DNA of 64,000 nucleotides from Bog-756 sp963769765 (GCA_963769765.1 CAVYNA010000004.1:747102-811101); one strand, 5' to 3'. Positions 36,280 through 45,755 are shown, counted from the stretch's first letter. Notes: generated by a model not told the origin, from the sequence alone. Numbers and translations are program-made.

Positions 36280-36762
36280 GTGGATCCGTTCGCTACTCCC
36301 ACGGATCATGAATGGGTCAGGGTCTCCCCTCGTCTGGAGCGCATGCGCCACGTGCTGGTCGCGGTGACGGTCGTGCCGCTCGCCGTGGTGACGATCGCCG
36401 TCGGGGGGGCCTCTGTCACCGGTGCCGTCGTCGTCGGCGTCGTCGGTGTTGCACTCGTCGGGTGGGCGTGGCACGCAGTTGGACGGAACTACCGGTCGTG
36501 GGGATATGTCGAGCGCGGCGACGACCTCGTGGTGACCCACGGCGCGATGTTCAAGAGCCTGGTCGTCGTTCCCTACGGTCGGATGCAGCTAGTCGACGTC
36601 AAGGCCGGCCCGATCGAGCGGTCGTTCGGCCTGGTGCGCGTCAAGCTTCATACTGCGGCCGCAACCACCGATGCAGAGCTGTGCGGCCTGACCTTCGAGG
36701 AGGCGAACGGGCTACGCGACCGGCTGACGGCGCGGGGTGAGGCCCATGCCGCGGGACTCTGA
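36280..36762 (+). CDS. YdbS-like PH-domain membrane protein
   Basis: 160 residues. Two transmembrane helices (HVLVAVTVVPLAVVTIAV and VVVGVVGVALVGWAWHAV) are followed by a bacterial PH domain: WGYVERGDDLVVTHGAMFKS, VVVPYGRMQLVDVKAGPIER, SFGLVRVKLHTAA. YdbS/YdbT pairs occur together in many Gram-positive bacteria; their function is unclear (resistance to amphiphilic compounds has been proposed). The partner gene follows directly. Confidence 0.82.
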   Translation: MDPFATPTDHEWVRVSPRLERMRHVLVAVTVVPLAVVTIAVGGASVTGAVVVGVVGVALVGWAWHAVGRNYRSWGYVERGDDLVVTHGAMFKSLVVVPYGRMQLVDVKAGPIERSFGLVRVKLHTAAATTDAELCGLTFEEANGLRDRLTARGEAHAAGL

Positions 36763-38187
36763 ATCACCGGCCGCGGCGGCGCGCAGTCACGGCCCGCATC
36801 ACCCGCCGTCATCGGCGAAGAGGAGACCTTCCGACTCCATCCCCTCACCCCGTTGGCGCTCGGAGGGCGCGTCCTCGGGATCTGTGTGACGTTCATCCTG
36901 TTCGGAATCGTCCAGCACCAATCATCGGGGTCCTCGGTTCCGGCCGACGTGGTGATCTTCTGCACGATCGCCGCGCTGATGGTGGGCCGCGGTGTCGTCA
37001 CCGTCATCGTGAGCAGCTACCACGTGCGCGGTGGTGAGCTCCGGATCGACAATGGTCTGTTCCAGAAGCAGTCGAAGCGCATCCGGCTCGACCGGGTCCA
37101 GAGCATCGACGTCCTCGAACCCCTGTCGGCCCGGATCTTCGGCCTGGCCGAGGTCCGGGTCACCACCGCCGGCAGCCAGCGCGAGGCGGTCCGGCTCCGG
37201 TTCCTCGCCGCACCGGTCGCGCACGCGCTCCGGGCCGACCTGCTCGGGCGAACGACCGGTCCTGGGTCGTCATCGACGGCGGCATCGGCCGACGAACCGG
37301 GCGTGCCGCTCCTGCGGGTCCCGCACGGAAGGTTCGTCGCCTCGGTGCTCCTCCAGATGTTCTCGTGGCGACTGCTGCTCCTTGCGCTCGGCCCGGCGCT
37401 GGCAGTGGTCGGTACCCGACGTGGGCACGCAGCAACCGCGGGCCTCGGGATCGCACTCTTCCTCTCGGTGAGCTTCTCGTTCGTGGTGATGGTCTGGCGA
37501 CAGCTCAACCTCTTCTGGGACTTCTCCGTCGCCGACACGGCCGACGGACTCCGGGTCAGCCATGGGCTGCTCTCGACCAGTCGCCAGACCGTCCCCCCCG
37601 GAAAGATCCAGGCGGTGCTGATCCACCAACCGCTCGCCTGGCGGTGCTTCGGCTGGGCGCAGATCCGGATGAACGTGGCCGGGTACGGGCGATCCGAGGC
37701 GTCGGCCAAGCGGAGCATGCTGGTTCCCGTCACCGATCGGGACGAGGCCCAGCGGTTCGTCGGTTGGCTGCTCGGCGGCACGGATCTCCACGTGATCCCA
37801 TTCGAGCGGCCTCCGCGCCGGGCGGCGCTCCTCGCTCCGCTGTGGTGGCGGTACCAGCTCGCCGGTGCCGACGACCGGGTCTTCGTCGTTCGGCACGGCT
37901 GTTTCTCGCGCACCATCGACATCGTCCCGCACGAGCGATCCCAGAGCCTGCGGCTCACGGCCGGTCCACTCCAGCGGGCGTTGCGCCTGGCGTCGCTCCA
38001 TCTCGATTCGACTCCCGGGCCGGTGAAGACCCGTGCAGCGCACCGGGACGCCTCGGTCGCTCGGGAGCTGCTCGACCGCCAGGTCGAGCGTGCCCGTTCG
38101 GAGCGACAGCGGCGCTCGATCGCCCCGGGCCCGAGTCGCGGACCCCTATCCGCGGAAAGCCGCGTCGTCACGCCTCCTGAGGGATAG
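36763..38187 (+). CDS. YdbT-like protein with tandem PH domains; 5' end broken or non-canonical start
   Basis: The frame after the previous stop at 36762 reads SPAVIGEETFRLHPLTPLAL and then membrane helices and repeated PH domains (YHVRGGELRIDNGLFQKQSK, RIRLDRVQSIDVLEPLSARI, LLSTSRQTVPPGKIQAVLIH, DIVPHERSQSLRLTAGPLQR). The conserved RLHPLTP lies before the first available start (TTG 36853), and the frame has no ATG/GTG/TTG before that. A good ATG at 36746, after GGGGTGAGG, is in another frame (MPRDSESPAAA). One missing base near 36765-36785 would join them. The gene is therefore frameshifted here or starts at an unusual codon. Confidence 0.72.
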   Translation: MTGRGGAQSRPASPAVIGEEETFRLHPLTPLALGGRVLGICVTFILFGIVQHQSSGSSVPADVVIFCTIAALMVGRGVVTVIVSSYHVRGGELRIDNGLFQKQSKRIRLDRVQSIDVLEPLSARIFGLAEVRVTTAGSQREAVRLRFLAAPVAHALRADLLGRTTGPGSSSTAASADEPGVPLLRVPHGRFVASVLLQMFSWRLLLLALGPALAVVGTRRGHAATAGLGIALFLSVSFSFVVMVWRQLNLFWDFSVADTADGLRVSHGLLSTSRQTVPPGKIQAVLIHQPLAWRCFGWAQIRMNVAGYGRSEASAKRSMLVPVTDRDEAQRFVGWLLGGTDLHVIPFERPPRRAALLAPLWWRYQLAGADDRVFVVRHGCFSRTIDIVPHERSQSLRLTAGPLQRALRLASLHLDSTPGPVKTRAAHRDASVARELLDRQVERARSERQRRSIAPGPSRGPLSAESRVVTPPEG

Positions 38188-38229
38188 GGTCACCCAGTCC
38201 ACAGATCACCGAGGCGGAGAGGTGAGCCC

Positions 38230-39039
38230 ATGAACACGGTCCCAATGACGGTGCCCACCACCTTCCCCGGCCTCGGCGGGAGCACCGGTACACCCTTTCT
38301 CCCGGGTGGTTCCTCTTCGGCTCCACTTCAGAGCGGCAGCTCGAGCTTCGGACTCGGCCCCGTCCTCGGGATCGCCTTCGACGTCATCGCGATCCTGGTC
38401 CTGCTCGTCCTTGTGGGCATCTTCGTGATCGTGGTCGTGGCCAACCGCGCCGATCCCGATCCGACCGGACGGCGACCGATCGCGGTCCTCTCCTTCGCCG
38501 TGTCGTTCTTCGCGGTCATCGCCGCGGTGGTCGGTTCGACGGTGGTGATCTCTGGATTCGTGCGGCTGATCGGCAGCCATTCCGACCCGGTCGCCAACTC
38601 GGTCGCCCGGATGGTGGTGCTCGGGGGCCTGATCACGCTGGCCAGCGAAGCCCTCCTCTGGAAGCACCTGCGCCGCGGCCTCGAGCTGGCCCGAGCCGAC
38701 GAGACGCCGTCGAACCCCTCGCGCCGCGTCGGGCAGAGCTACGTGTCGGCGATCTCCTTCCTGATGACCTTCGTCCTGTTCGTCGCCACGATCCTCGCCG
38801 CCTACCTGATCTTCGCCCTCATCGGACCGGGCGTCTTCGGATCGTTCGGAGGCCGCACGTCCGCACTCCGCGTCCTCCTCGTCGTGGTCTACCTCGGCGT
38901 GGCGGCGGCCGTGGTGATTCGGACACACCGCGGGCTCGTGCCGCCCGGGCTCGACCCCGTCCGCGGCGCTGCACCGCCGGCCGGTCCCACCGCCACGGAC
39001 CCGGCGCCCGCACCGATCCCGTCGGGACCGTCTTCTTGA
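38230..39039 (+). CDS. Four-TM membrane protein of unknown function
   Basis: 269 residues from ATG 38230 after GGCGGAGAGGTGAG; TAGGGT at about 38196 could be its -10. The N-terminal 45 residues are Thr/Ser/Gly/Pro-rich; four hydrophobic helices follow (DVIAILVLLVLVGIFVIVVV, IAVLSFAVSFFAVIAAVVGS, a third at 160-180 in the mature part and AYLIFALIGPGVFGSF). The tail is Pro/Ala-rich. I do not recognise the family. Confidence 0.7.
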   Translation: MNTVPMTVPTTFPGLGGSTGTPFLPGGSSSAPLQSGSSSFGLGPVLGIAFDVIAILVLLVLVGIFVIVVVANRADPDPTGRRPIAVLSFAVSFFAVIAAVVGSTVVISGFVRLIGSHSDPVANSVARMVVLGGLITLASEALLWKHLRRGLELARADETPSNPSRRVGQSYVSAISFLMTFVLFVATILAAYLIFALIGPGVFGSFGGRTSALRVLLVVVYLGVAAAVVIRTHRGLVPPGLDPVRGAAPPAGPTATDPAPAPIPSGPSS

Positions 39040-39136
39040 CGGCGTGTTCCGCCACGGGTTGAACCGCATCGCCGATCCGCGCCAGATCCGCGCAGGGCAT
39101 CATGACGCAGCCGGCTCGGGCGAGCACGCCCGATGG

Positions 39137-39685
<549 letters not shown>

Positions 39686-39744
39686 CCGACAAAGGTAGCG
39701 CCGGTCGGGCGTGACCGGTACTCCCTGCATCACCGCGTGCGGAC

Positions 39745-40185
39745 TCAGGCGACGGTCGCCACCGAGAAACCGCCATCCCCGTTGCCGTTCACGCTCGACC
39801 CGCTGTCACCGACGAATGCGAAGAGTGGCTTCCCGAGGTAGGTCACCTGGAAGTGCACCGTATGGCCGACCTTGACCTGCACCGTGCCGAGACCCTTCCG
39901 ACCAGTTGGCACAACACCCTTCGCGACGTCCAACGGGGGCCAGACCGAAAGGCAGCCACCGGCGCAACCGGTCGGAGGCGGAGTGTAGAGACTGCGACCC
40001 GCCACGGTCGCGAGCATCTTCCCGAACGGTGCGCGTGTGACGACTTCGACCACTCTCTTCTTGCTCGTCGTCTGGGCGGATGCCGCCGGCACCGAGAGGG
40101 CCATACCGGTCAGTGCCGTCAGCCCGAGCACGGTGCACACCCGCACAGGACGCATCGGTCGCCGGAGTATCTGAGTTTCGGACAT
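39745..40185 (-). CDS. Secreted repeat protein with Yx(FWY)xxD-type motifs (COG4315 family)
   Basis: 146 residues. A clear signal peptide (RVCTVLGLTALTGMALSVPA then ASAQ) precedes two short repeats: MLATVAGRSLYTPPPTGCAGGCLSVWPPL and GKPLFAFVGDSG. The CxGxCxxxWPPL cysteine pair and the LYxF-like motif define this family of secreted or lipoprotein domains, often found with redox or electron-transfer proteins. The function is unknown. A palindrome in the divergent gap upstream may be its operator. Confidence 0.75.
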   Translation of the reverse strand: MSETQILRRPMRPVRVCTVLGLTALTGMALSVPAASAQTTSKKRVVEVVTRAPFGKMLATVAGRSLYTPPPTGCAGGCLSVWPPLDVAKGVVPTGRKGLGTVQVKVGHTVHFQVTYLGKPLFAFVGDSGSSVNGNGDGGFSVATVA

Positions 40186-40202
40186 GTTCCACCTCCGGGG
40201 TC

Positions 40203-40217
40203 GTTCACTTCGTGAAC
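40203..40217. promoter_or_regulatory. Palindrome GTTCAC-TTC-GTGAAC
   Basis: A perfect 6-bp inverted repeat with a 3-bp centre, 18 bp upstream of the minus-strand secreted protein gene and 170 bp before the plus-strand beta-propeller gene. The size fits a dimeric HTH regulator such as a GntR or TetR protein. No regulator gene lies next to it. Confidence 0.4.
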
Positions 40218-40388
40218 AAGGAGCGCGATCCTCCCTGCCCTAGGAGTACGAACGGCGCACTCCTGCCGTTCAGCCGGGCTGCGGATCAACGACGAGCCGA
40301 TCACAGATCGACCGGTTGATCCGGCTGCGGACGCGCCACCAACTCCCCAGAGCGTCCGGCACCGGCCGGTCACTGGGAGAGGAGCGGC

Positions 40389-42590
40389 ATGCGACGGCTT
40401 CGGTTCTGGGGATGTGTGGCCATTGCCCTCTCGGCCACCGGATGCGGCGTGACCGGTGCCATCGGTGCACAGAAATCGGCGCACCAGGCGGGTCTGCAGA
40501 GGGTCGAGCTCGTCTCGTACACCAGCTGCACCCAGCTGCTCGACCAGGTACGGGCCGAGGCGCTGGCCGAGGTCGGCCCGAACGGACTGCCCTCGTCTCC
40601 TCCGTACGTCGACGGCGGCTTCCACGGGATGAACTCAGGCGTCGCGGTCGGACGCTCTCTTGCGCTCTCGACGCCGGACGCCGCATCGAGCGCCGCGGGC
40701 GCGACGGCACAGGGTTCCAGTGGCACCCCTGCCTACTCGGGCACGAACAACCAGGAGCAGGGCGTCGACGAGCCCGACCTGGTCAAGACCGACGGCCACC
40801 TCCTCGTGACCCTTCGCCAGAACCCGGTCGGGGTCCAAGTCGCGGTGGTCGGGGACGCTCCGCGCCTCGCCGGTTTCCTCCCCCTCGGTGACGTGGGAAG
40901 CCCCAGCGGGCTGTTCCTCGTCGGCAACCAGGTCGTCGTCCTCGCGACCGGTGCCGGGCCGGTCCCCGTCCCATCGCCGGCTCCGCCAGCGGGAACATCG
41001 CCCGCGCCCGTCCCCGCCATTCCGGCGTCACCCACGACGGACGTGGTCGTGGCGAGTCTGGCCGACCCCGACCGTCCCGCCGTCGTGCGCTCCTTCCAAC
41101 TGCAGGGGAGCGAGGTCGACGCCCGCCTCATCGCCGGACGGGTCGAGGTCGTCCTCGCCGGCACGCCGCAGCTGCCCCTCGTCTCCCCTTCCGGGTCATC
41201 GACGAGCGCGTCCGAGCAGGCGTTGTCGAAGAACCGGTCCCTCATCCGCACCTCGAGCTTGCAGGCGTGGCTCCCGTCCGTGACCAGCGAGCCAAGTGGC
41301 GCCACGCGCACCTCCGGCTGCACCGACGTGATGCACCCGACGGTCGCGTCCGGGCTCGACACCATCTCCGTCGTGCCGATCGACCCCGGAGCCGACCAGC
41401 CGCTCCCCGCGGTCACCGTGATGGGCGACGCCTCGACCGTCTACGCCAGCACGTCGGCGCTCTACGTCGCCACGCCGTCGTGGCCGCAGCCGGCAAGTGG
41501 CACGGTGTGCCCCGGATCGGCCGCCTCGGCGCCGGGGATGGCCGCCAGCATCCCGGCAGGTGCCGGCACCGTCAGCTGTCCGAATGGGGGGCCCGCAGGG
41601 TCGACCGACATCCACGGATTCGATCTCTCGGATCCCGCCGCGCCGCGCTACCTCGGATCGGGAGAGGTCCCGGGCACGTTGATCGGCCAGTACGCGATGT
41701 CCGAGTACAACGGCGACCTGCGGGTCGCCACCACGGTGGGGACGCCGACTCCTGCACCACTCGACGGCTCGGCACCCTCGACTCCGTCGGACAACCGGGT
41801 GACCGTCCTGGCGCCACAGGGCGGATCGCTCGTGTCAGTGGGTAGCGCCGGCGGACTCGGCGGCGGCGAACAGATCTACGCGGTGCGCTTCATCGGCCCG
41901 ATCGGCTACGTCGTGACCTTCCGGCAGACCGACCCGCTCTACGTCCTCGACCTGAGCGACCCCACGAACCCGAGAGCGGCAGGTCAGCTCGAGCTGACCG
42001 GGTACTCCTCGTTCCTCCAACCCGTGTCGGGCAACCGGCTGCTCGGCATCGGGCAGTCGGTCGACCAGAACCTGCGCACATCCGGTCTCCAGGTCTCGCT
42101 CTTCGACGTCTCCGATCCGAATCATCCGGCGCTGATCTCGAAGCTCACCTATCCGGGCGCGTCGTCGCTCGCGGAGGACGACCCGCACGCCCTGCTCAGC
42201 TGGGCACCTGCAAACCTCGCGATCATGCCGCTCACGCAGGACGGTGGCCTGGTCGGACCGTCGTCTCCTGCACCGACGCCATTCGACGGCGCAGTGGCAT
42301 TCCACATCGGCGCCGACGGACTCACCGAGACCGGCCGTCTTTCGCAGCCGGGCGAGACCCCCGTGAACCCTCCTCCCTGTGCTGATGGAACCCCAGGAGG
42401 TCCAGGTGTCGCACTCCCGTGCGCAAGCGCTTCCACAGGCGTCGCCACTCCCATGGTCACCGCCACGGCAATCCCGAGCATCGAGCGGACGCTCGTGGTC
42501 GGGAGCATGATCTATTCCGTGTCAGCGGCAGGCATCATGGCGAGCGATCTCGGCACCTTCGCCCAGATGGCGTGGATGCCGTACACCTGA
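40389..42590 (+). CDS. Lipoprotein with C-terminal beta-propeller domain
   Basis: 733 residues. MRRLRFWGCVAIALSATGC is a lipoprotein signal (LSATGC). SYTSCTQLLDQVRAEALAEV and YSGTNNQEQGVDEPDLVKTD are the hallmark start of the secreted beta-propeller domain family (COG4880). Later blades include FDLSDPAAPRYLGSGEVPGT, YVLDLSDPTNPRAAGQLELT and SLFDVSDPNHPALISKLTYP. The substrate or ligand is unknown. Its TGA overlaps the ATG of the ECF sigma gene (TGATG), linking it to a signalling pair. Confidence 0.82.
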   Translation: MRRLRFWGCVAIALSATGCGVTGAIGAQKSAHQAGLQRVELVSYTSCTQLLDQVRAEALAEVGPNGLPSSPPYVDGGFHGMNSGVAVGRSLALSTPDAASSAAGATAQGSSGTPAYSGTNNQEQGVDEPDLVKTDGHLLVTLRQNPVGVQVAVVGDAPRLAGFLPLGDVGSPSGLFLVGNQVVVLATGAGPVPVPSPAPPAGTSPAPVPAIPASPTTDVVVASLADPDRPAVVRSFQLQGSEVDARLIAGRVEVVLAGTPQLPLVSPSGSSTSASEQALSKNRSLIRTSSLQAWLPSVTSEPSGATRTSGCTDVMHPTVASGLDTISVVPIDPGADQPLPAVTVMGDASTVYASTSALYVATPSWPQPASGTVCPGSAASAPGMAASIPAGAGTVSCPNGGPAGSTDIHGFDLSDPAAPRYLGSGEVPGTLIGQYAMSEYNGDLRVATTVGTPTPAPLDGSAPSTPSDNRVTVLAPQGGSLVSVGSAGGLGGGEQIYAVRFIGPIGYVVTFRQTDPLYVLDLSDPTNPRAAGQLELTGYSSFLQPVSGNRLLGIGQSVDQNLRTSGLQVSLFDVSDPNHPALISKLTYPGASSLAEDDPHALLSWAPANLAIMPLTQDGGLVGPSSPAPTPFDGAVAFHIGADGLTETGRLSQPGETPVNPPPCADGTPGGPGVALPCASASTGVATPMVTATAIPSIERTLVVGSMIYSVSAAGIMASDLGTFAQMAWMPYT

Positions 42591-43174
42591 TGCACCGACG
42601 ACGGACCTCGGGAGCGGAGGGTGCGGCCGACGAGCGCCAATCGAACGACGTCTCACTCCTCGCCGCGGTCGCCCGATCCGAGCCGGCGGCGGTGCACCGC
42701 CTGCTCGACGAAGTGGCACCGATCGTCTACGGCTACCTCTTTGCTCGGGTCGGCGGTGACGAGCCGGCGGCAGAGGACCTTCTGCAGGAGACCCTCCTCG
42801 AGTCGGTCCGGTCGGCCGCATCCTTCCGCGGAGAGGCGTCTCTGTCGACGTGGATGTGCACGATCGCACGGCGCCGCCTCGCGCGTTACTACGAGGCGGA
42901 GCGGCGGGCGGAAGCCGCACGCGCCGGCCTGCGCTTGGCCGAACCACTCGAGCCGGTCGACGGCAGTGACGAGATCGACCGACGCGACGAGGTAGTGCGA
43001 GCGCTCGGGCGGATCTCCGCGATCCACCGGCAGGTGCTCGTGCTCAAGTACCTCGACGGGATGCCGGTCGACGAGATCGCGACGTCCCTCGGACGCAGTC
43101 GCGTCCAGGTCCAGTCTCTCCTCCAGCGCGCCCGCGACCGGCTCCGTCACGAATTGGAGGCCACCGGTGCCTGA
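42590..43174 (+). CDS. ECF-type RNA polymerase sigma factor
   Basis: 194 residues from ATG 42590. Region 2: PIVYGYLFARVGGDEPAAED, LLQETLLESVRSAASFRGEA and LSTWMCTIARRRLARYYEAE. Region 4: RQVLVLKYLDGMPVDEIATS and LGRSRVQVQSLLQRARDRLR. No region 3 or 1.1, so it is group 4. It is coupled to the lipoprotein gene before it and to the IPT/TIG protein gene after it (8-bp overlap), which suggests a cell-surface signalling unit. Confidence 0.88.
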   Translation: MHRRRTSGAEGAADERQSNDVSLLAAVARSEPAAVHRLLDEVAPIVYGYLFARVGGDEPAAEDLLQETLLESVRSAASFRGEASLSTWMCTIARRRLARYYEAERRAEAARAGLRLAEPLEPVDGSDEIDRRDEVVRALGRISAIHRQVLVLKYLDGMPVDEIATSLGRSRVQVQSLLQRARDRLRHELEATGA

Positions 43175-43973
43175 ATGGCCCGATGCCCTCCTCGGTCAGG
43201 TCGGGGGCCCACGACCGCTGCCGGCCGATCTGCAGAGCCGTCTCGAACACGCCCTCTTGGCCAATGCTCCGGTCCCCGACCCGACGGCGCGCCCACTCGG
43301 TGACGAGCTCGCGGCACGGTTGGAAGGCGCGCTGGGTGATCCCGTCGACGACGCGCTCACAGGCATCGACGGGCCTCGACCGCTTCCTCCTTCGACCACC
43401 GCGTCACTCGAACGCACCCTTGGCCCGCTCCGTCGCCGCGCCCCGGTCGTGGGTGCGGTCGCCGCAGCCGTCGTGTTGCTCGCCGGCACCGCGGTCACCC
43501 TCACGTCGGTGAGTCATCCCTCTCCGGGGCCTTCGCCGCAGGCATCGGCGGGGGCCGGTTCGCACGGACGGTCCGTTCCGTCGGCCGCGCGCCCCGCGCC
43601 GACGACAGGTCAAGGAGCTCGGAACGGGTCCTCCGACGTCACCTCCTCCGGAGCGGCGGCGACGGGTCCGGCCGCGTTGGGTGCAGCGTCGTCGGCGAGC
43701 GATCTCGGCAAGCCTCCCGCCCCGGTGATCGTCGGCATCTCCCCGGCATCCGGACCGACGTCCGGAGGAACGTGGGTGACCATCAGGGGCGGCGGCCTCG
43801 GACCCACGAGCACGATCCAGTTCGGCCATGTGCAGGCCCGCTTCCACGTGACCTCCGACAGCGCCGTCAGTGCACAGGCGCCACCCCATGCGGCTGGGAC
43901 GGTCGACGTCCGCGTGACGACGTCCGTGACTTCTCCCCTCACCTCTGCCGACCGCTTCACCTATCGGAGCTGA
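43167..43973 (+). CDS. One-TM protein with external IPT/TIG domain, probable anti-sigma factor
   Basis: 268 residues from GTG 43167, overlapping the sigma gene. The cytoplasmic part repeats a short motif twice: GGPRPLPADLQSRLEHALL and DGPRPLPPSTTASLERTLG. A helix follows (VVGAVAAAVVLLAGTAVTLT, residues about 91-112), then a Ser/Pro/Gly linker and a C-terminal IPT/TIG fold (PVIVGISPASGPTSGGTWVT, IQFGHVQARFHVTSDSAVSA, AAGTVDVRVTTS). It has no zinc-binding HxxxCxxC anti-sigma motif, so an anti-sigma role is inferred from gene order and topology alone. Confidence 0.6.
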   Translation: MPEWPDALLGQVGGPRPLPADLQSRLEHALLANAPVPDPTARPLGDELAARLEGALGDPVDDALTGIDGPRPLPPSTTASLERTLGPLRRRAPVVGAVAAAVVLLAGTAVTLTSVSHPSPGPSPQASAGAGSHGRSVPSAARPAPTTGQGARNGSSDVTSSGAAATGPAALGAASSASDLGKPPAPVIVGISPASGPTSGGTWVTIRGGGLGPTSTIQFGHVQARFHVTSDSAVSAQAPPHAAGTVDVRVTTSVTSPLTSADRFTYRS

Positions 43974-44083
43974 CCTCCCCGGCACCGTGCGCGCCGGGCG
44001 CCGATCGGTGCTCGTGCATCGCCCGGTCGATTCGAGCGATCATCTCAGCGACCGCCCGTCCCACCGCTGCAAGGAGCTCTCCG

Positions 44084-45448
44084 ATGGCCAAGATCCTCTG
44101 CGTCTTGTACGACGATCCCGTCGACGGGTATCCCGAGACCTACGCCCGCGACGGCATTCCCAAGATCTCCTCCTACCCGGGCGGCCAGACCACACCGACC
44201 CCCGAGGCGATCGACTTCGAGCCCGGACATCTCCTCGGCAGCGTCTCCGGCGAGCTCGGGCTGCGCGGCTTCCTGGAAGAGAGCGGCCATACGTTGGTCG
44301 TCACCTCGGACAAGGACGGGACCGACTCGGTCTTCGAGCGGGAGCTCGTCGACGCGGACGTCGTGATCTCGCAACCATTCTGGCCCGCGTACCTGACTGC
44401 CGAGCGGATCGCGAAGGCGCGGAAGCTCCGGCTGGCCATCACGGCGGGCATCGGGTCGGACCACGTCGACCTCGAGGCCGCCATCGGTCGCGGCATCACC
44501 GTCGCCGAGGTGACCTACTCGAACAGCATCAGCGTGTCCGAGCACGTCGTCATGATGATCCTTGCCTTGGTCCGGAACTATCTCCCGTCGTACGGCTGGG
44601 TCGTGCGTGGCGGGTGGAACATCGCCGACTGCGTCGAGCGCTCCTACGACCTGGAGGGCATGTCGGTCGGTACGGTCGCTGCAGGTCGGATCGGCACTGC
44701 CGTGCTCCGGCGGCTCAAGCCCTTCGACGTGGACCTCCACTACACGGACCGTCACCGACTTCCCGAAGACGTCGAGCGTGAGCTCGGGCTCACCTTCCAC
44801 GAGAGCACGGCCGCGATGGTGCCGCTCTGTGACGTGGTCACCATCAACGCGCCGCTCTACCCGGGGACCGAGGGACTCTTCGACGACGCACTCATCGCGA
44901 CGATGAAGCGGGGCGCCTACCTGGTGAACACCGCCAGGGGAAAGATCTGTGACCGTGACGCGGTCGTGCGTGCGCTGGAGAGCGGACAGCTCGCCGGTTA
45001 TGCGGGCGACGTGTGGTTCCCCCAGCCGGCCCCGAACGACCACCCCTGGCGCTCGATGCCCAACCACGGCATGACGCCCCACGTGTCGGGCACCTCGCTT
45101 TCCGCCCAGGCCCGCTACGCCGCAGGAACCCGGGAGATCCTCGAATGTTTCTTCGCCGGACAACCGATCAGGGACGAGTACCTCATCGTCGACGGCGGAA
45201 GGCTTGCGGGCACCGGCGCCCACTCCTACGGAGAAGGGAACGCGACCGGCGGGTCGGAGGATGCGGCCAGGTTCACACGCTCGAGATCACGGCGACGCGG
45301 GATTTCGCGAGTGGACCGCGACGTCACAGTGGACGACGTTCAACTGGTCGCTGACCGAGGACTGCGCCTGCCCGAACACTCGATGACCATCGCCCAGAGG
45401 CTTGGGAGGCCCCGTCCTTCGACTCGGGCGACCACGACCCGAGTGTGA
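44084..45448 (+). CDS. fdh: NAD-dependent formate dehydrogenase (D-2-hydroxyacid dehydrogenase family), with aberrant C-terminal tail
   Basis: From ATG 44084 (AAGGAG upstream). ISQPFWPAYLTAERIAKARK, SNSISVSEHVVMMILALVRN, MSVGTVAAGRIGTAVLRRLK (NAD site), VNTARGKICDRDAVVRALES (catalytic Arg) and NHGMTPHVSGTSLSAQARYA (catalytic His) are all specific to NAD-FDH. Such enzymes normally end soon after AGNATGGSE-like; here YGEGNATGGSEDAARF is followed by about 57 unrelated residues to 45448, read from a decayed downstream gene in another frame. It would complete oxidation of C1 units to CO2. Confidence 0.9.
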   Translation: MAKILCVLYDDPVDGYPETYARDGIPKISSYPGGQTTPTPEAIDFEPGHLLGSVSGELGLRGFLEESGHTLVVTSDKDGTDSVFERELVDADVVISQPFWPAYLTAERIAKARKLRLAITAGIGSDHVDLEAAIGRGITVAEVTYSNSISVSEHVVMMILALVRNYLPSYGWVVRGGWNIADCVERSYDLEGMSVGTVAAGRIGTAVLRRLKPFDVDLHYTDRHRLPEDVERELGLTFHESTAAMVPLCDVVTINAPLYPGTEGLFDDALIATMKRGAYLVNTARGKICDRDAVVRALESGQLAGYAGDVWFPQPAPNDHPWRSMPNHGMTPHVSGTSLSAQARYAAGTREILECFFAGQPIRDEYLIVDGGRLAGTGAHSYGEGNATGGSEDAARFTRSRSRRRGISRVDRDVTVDDVQLVADRGLRLPEHSMTIAQRLGRPRPSTRATTTRV

Positions 45449-45567
45449 TCGGCGTGTTCCAACACCTGATCAACTCCCCCTCGAATACCTGGGACGCCTT
45501 CAACGAAGGCGGCACGCTCACCATGCCTCGAGACATGGGCTTCATTCTCCTTCTCTACGGGAGCTGA
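45290..45567 (+). pseudogene. Decayed or mis-assembled small gene after fdh (frame broken two or three times)
   Basis: Three frames must be joined to read a protein: EWTATSQWTTFNWSLTEDCACP (frame ending 45386), then EHSMTIAQ, then EAWEAPSFDSGDHDPSVIGV, FQHLINSPSNTWDAFNEGGT and LTMPRDMGFILLLYGS (stop 45565-45567). One base added near 45370 and one near 45413 would restore continuity. The N-terminal part overlaps the fdh tail and may begin HTLEITATRDF. I do not recognise the family. Confidence 0.5.
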
Positions 45568-45755
45568 AGGGGCCGCGAGTCGGTGCGCAGTCTCGACCGA
45601 ATCTCTCGCTCAGTGAGGCTCTCAGCATCTGAACCGTGCTGGATCGAGGGCGGGTTGTCGGCTCCATGTCACGCAGTTCGAGAGCCCGCCGCGTCCCCGT
45701 CTGAAGTCGGAACGGTCGACTGCGTTCGCAAGCACGCAGCCGTGGTGACACACTT

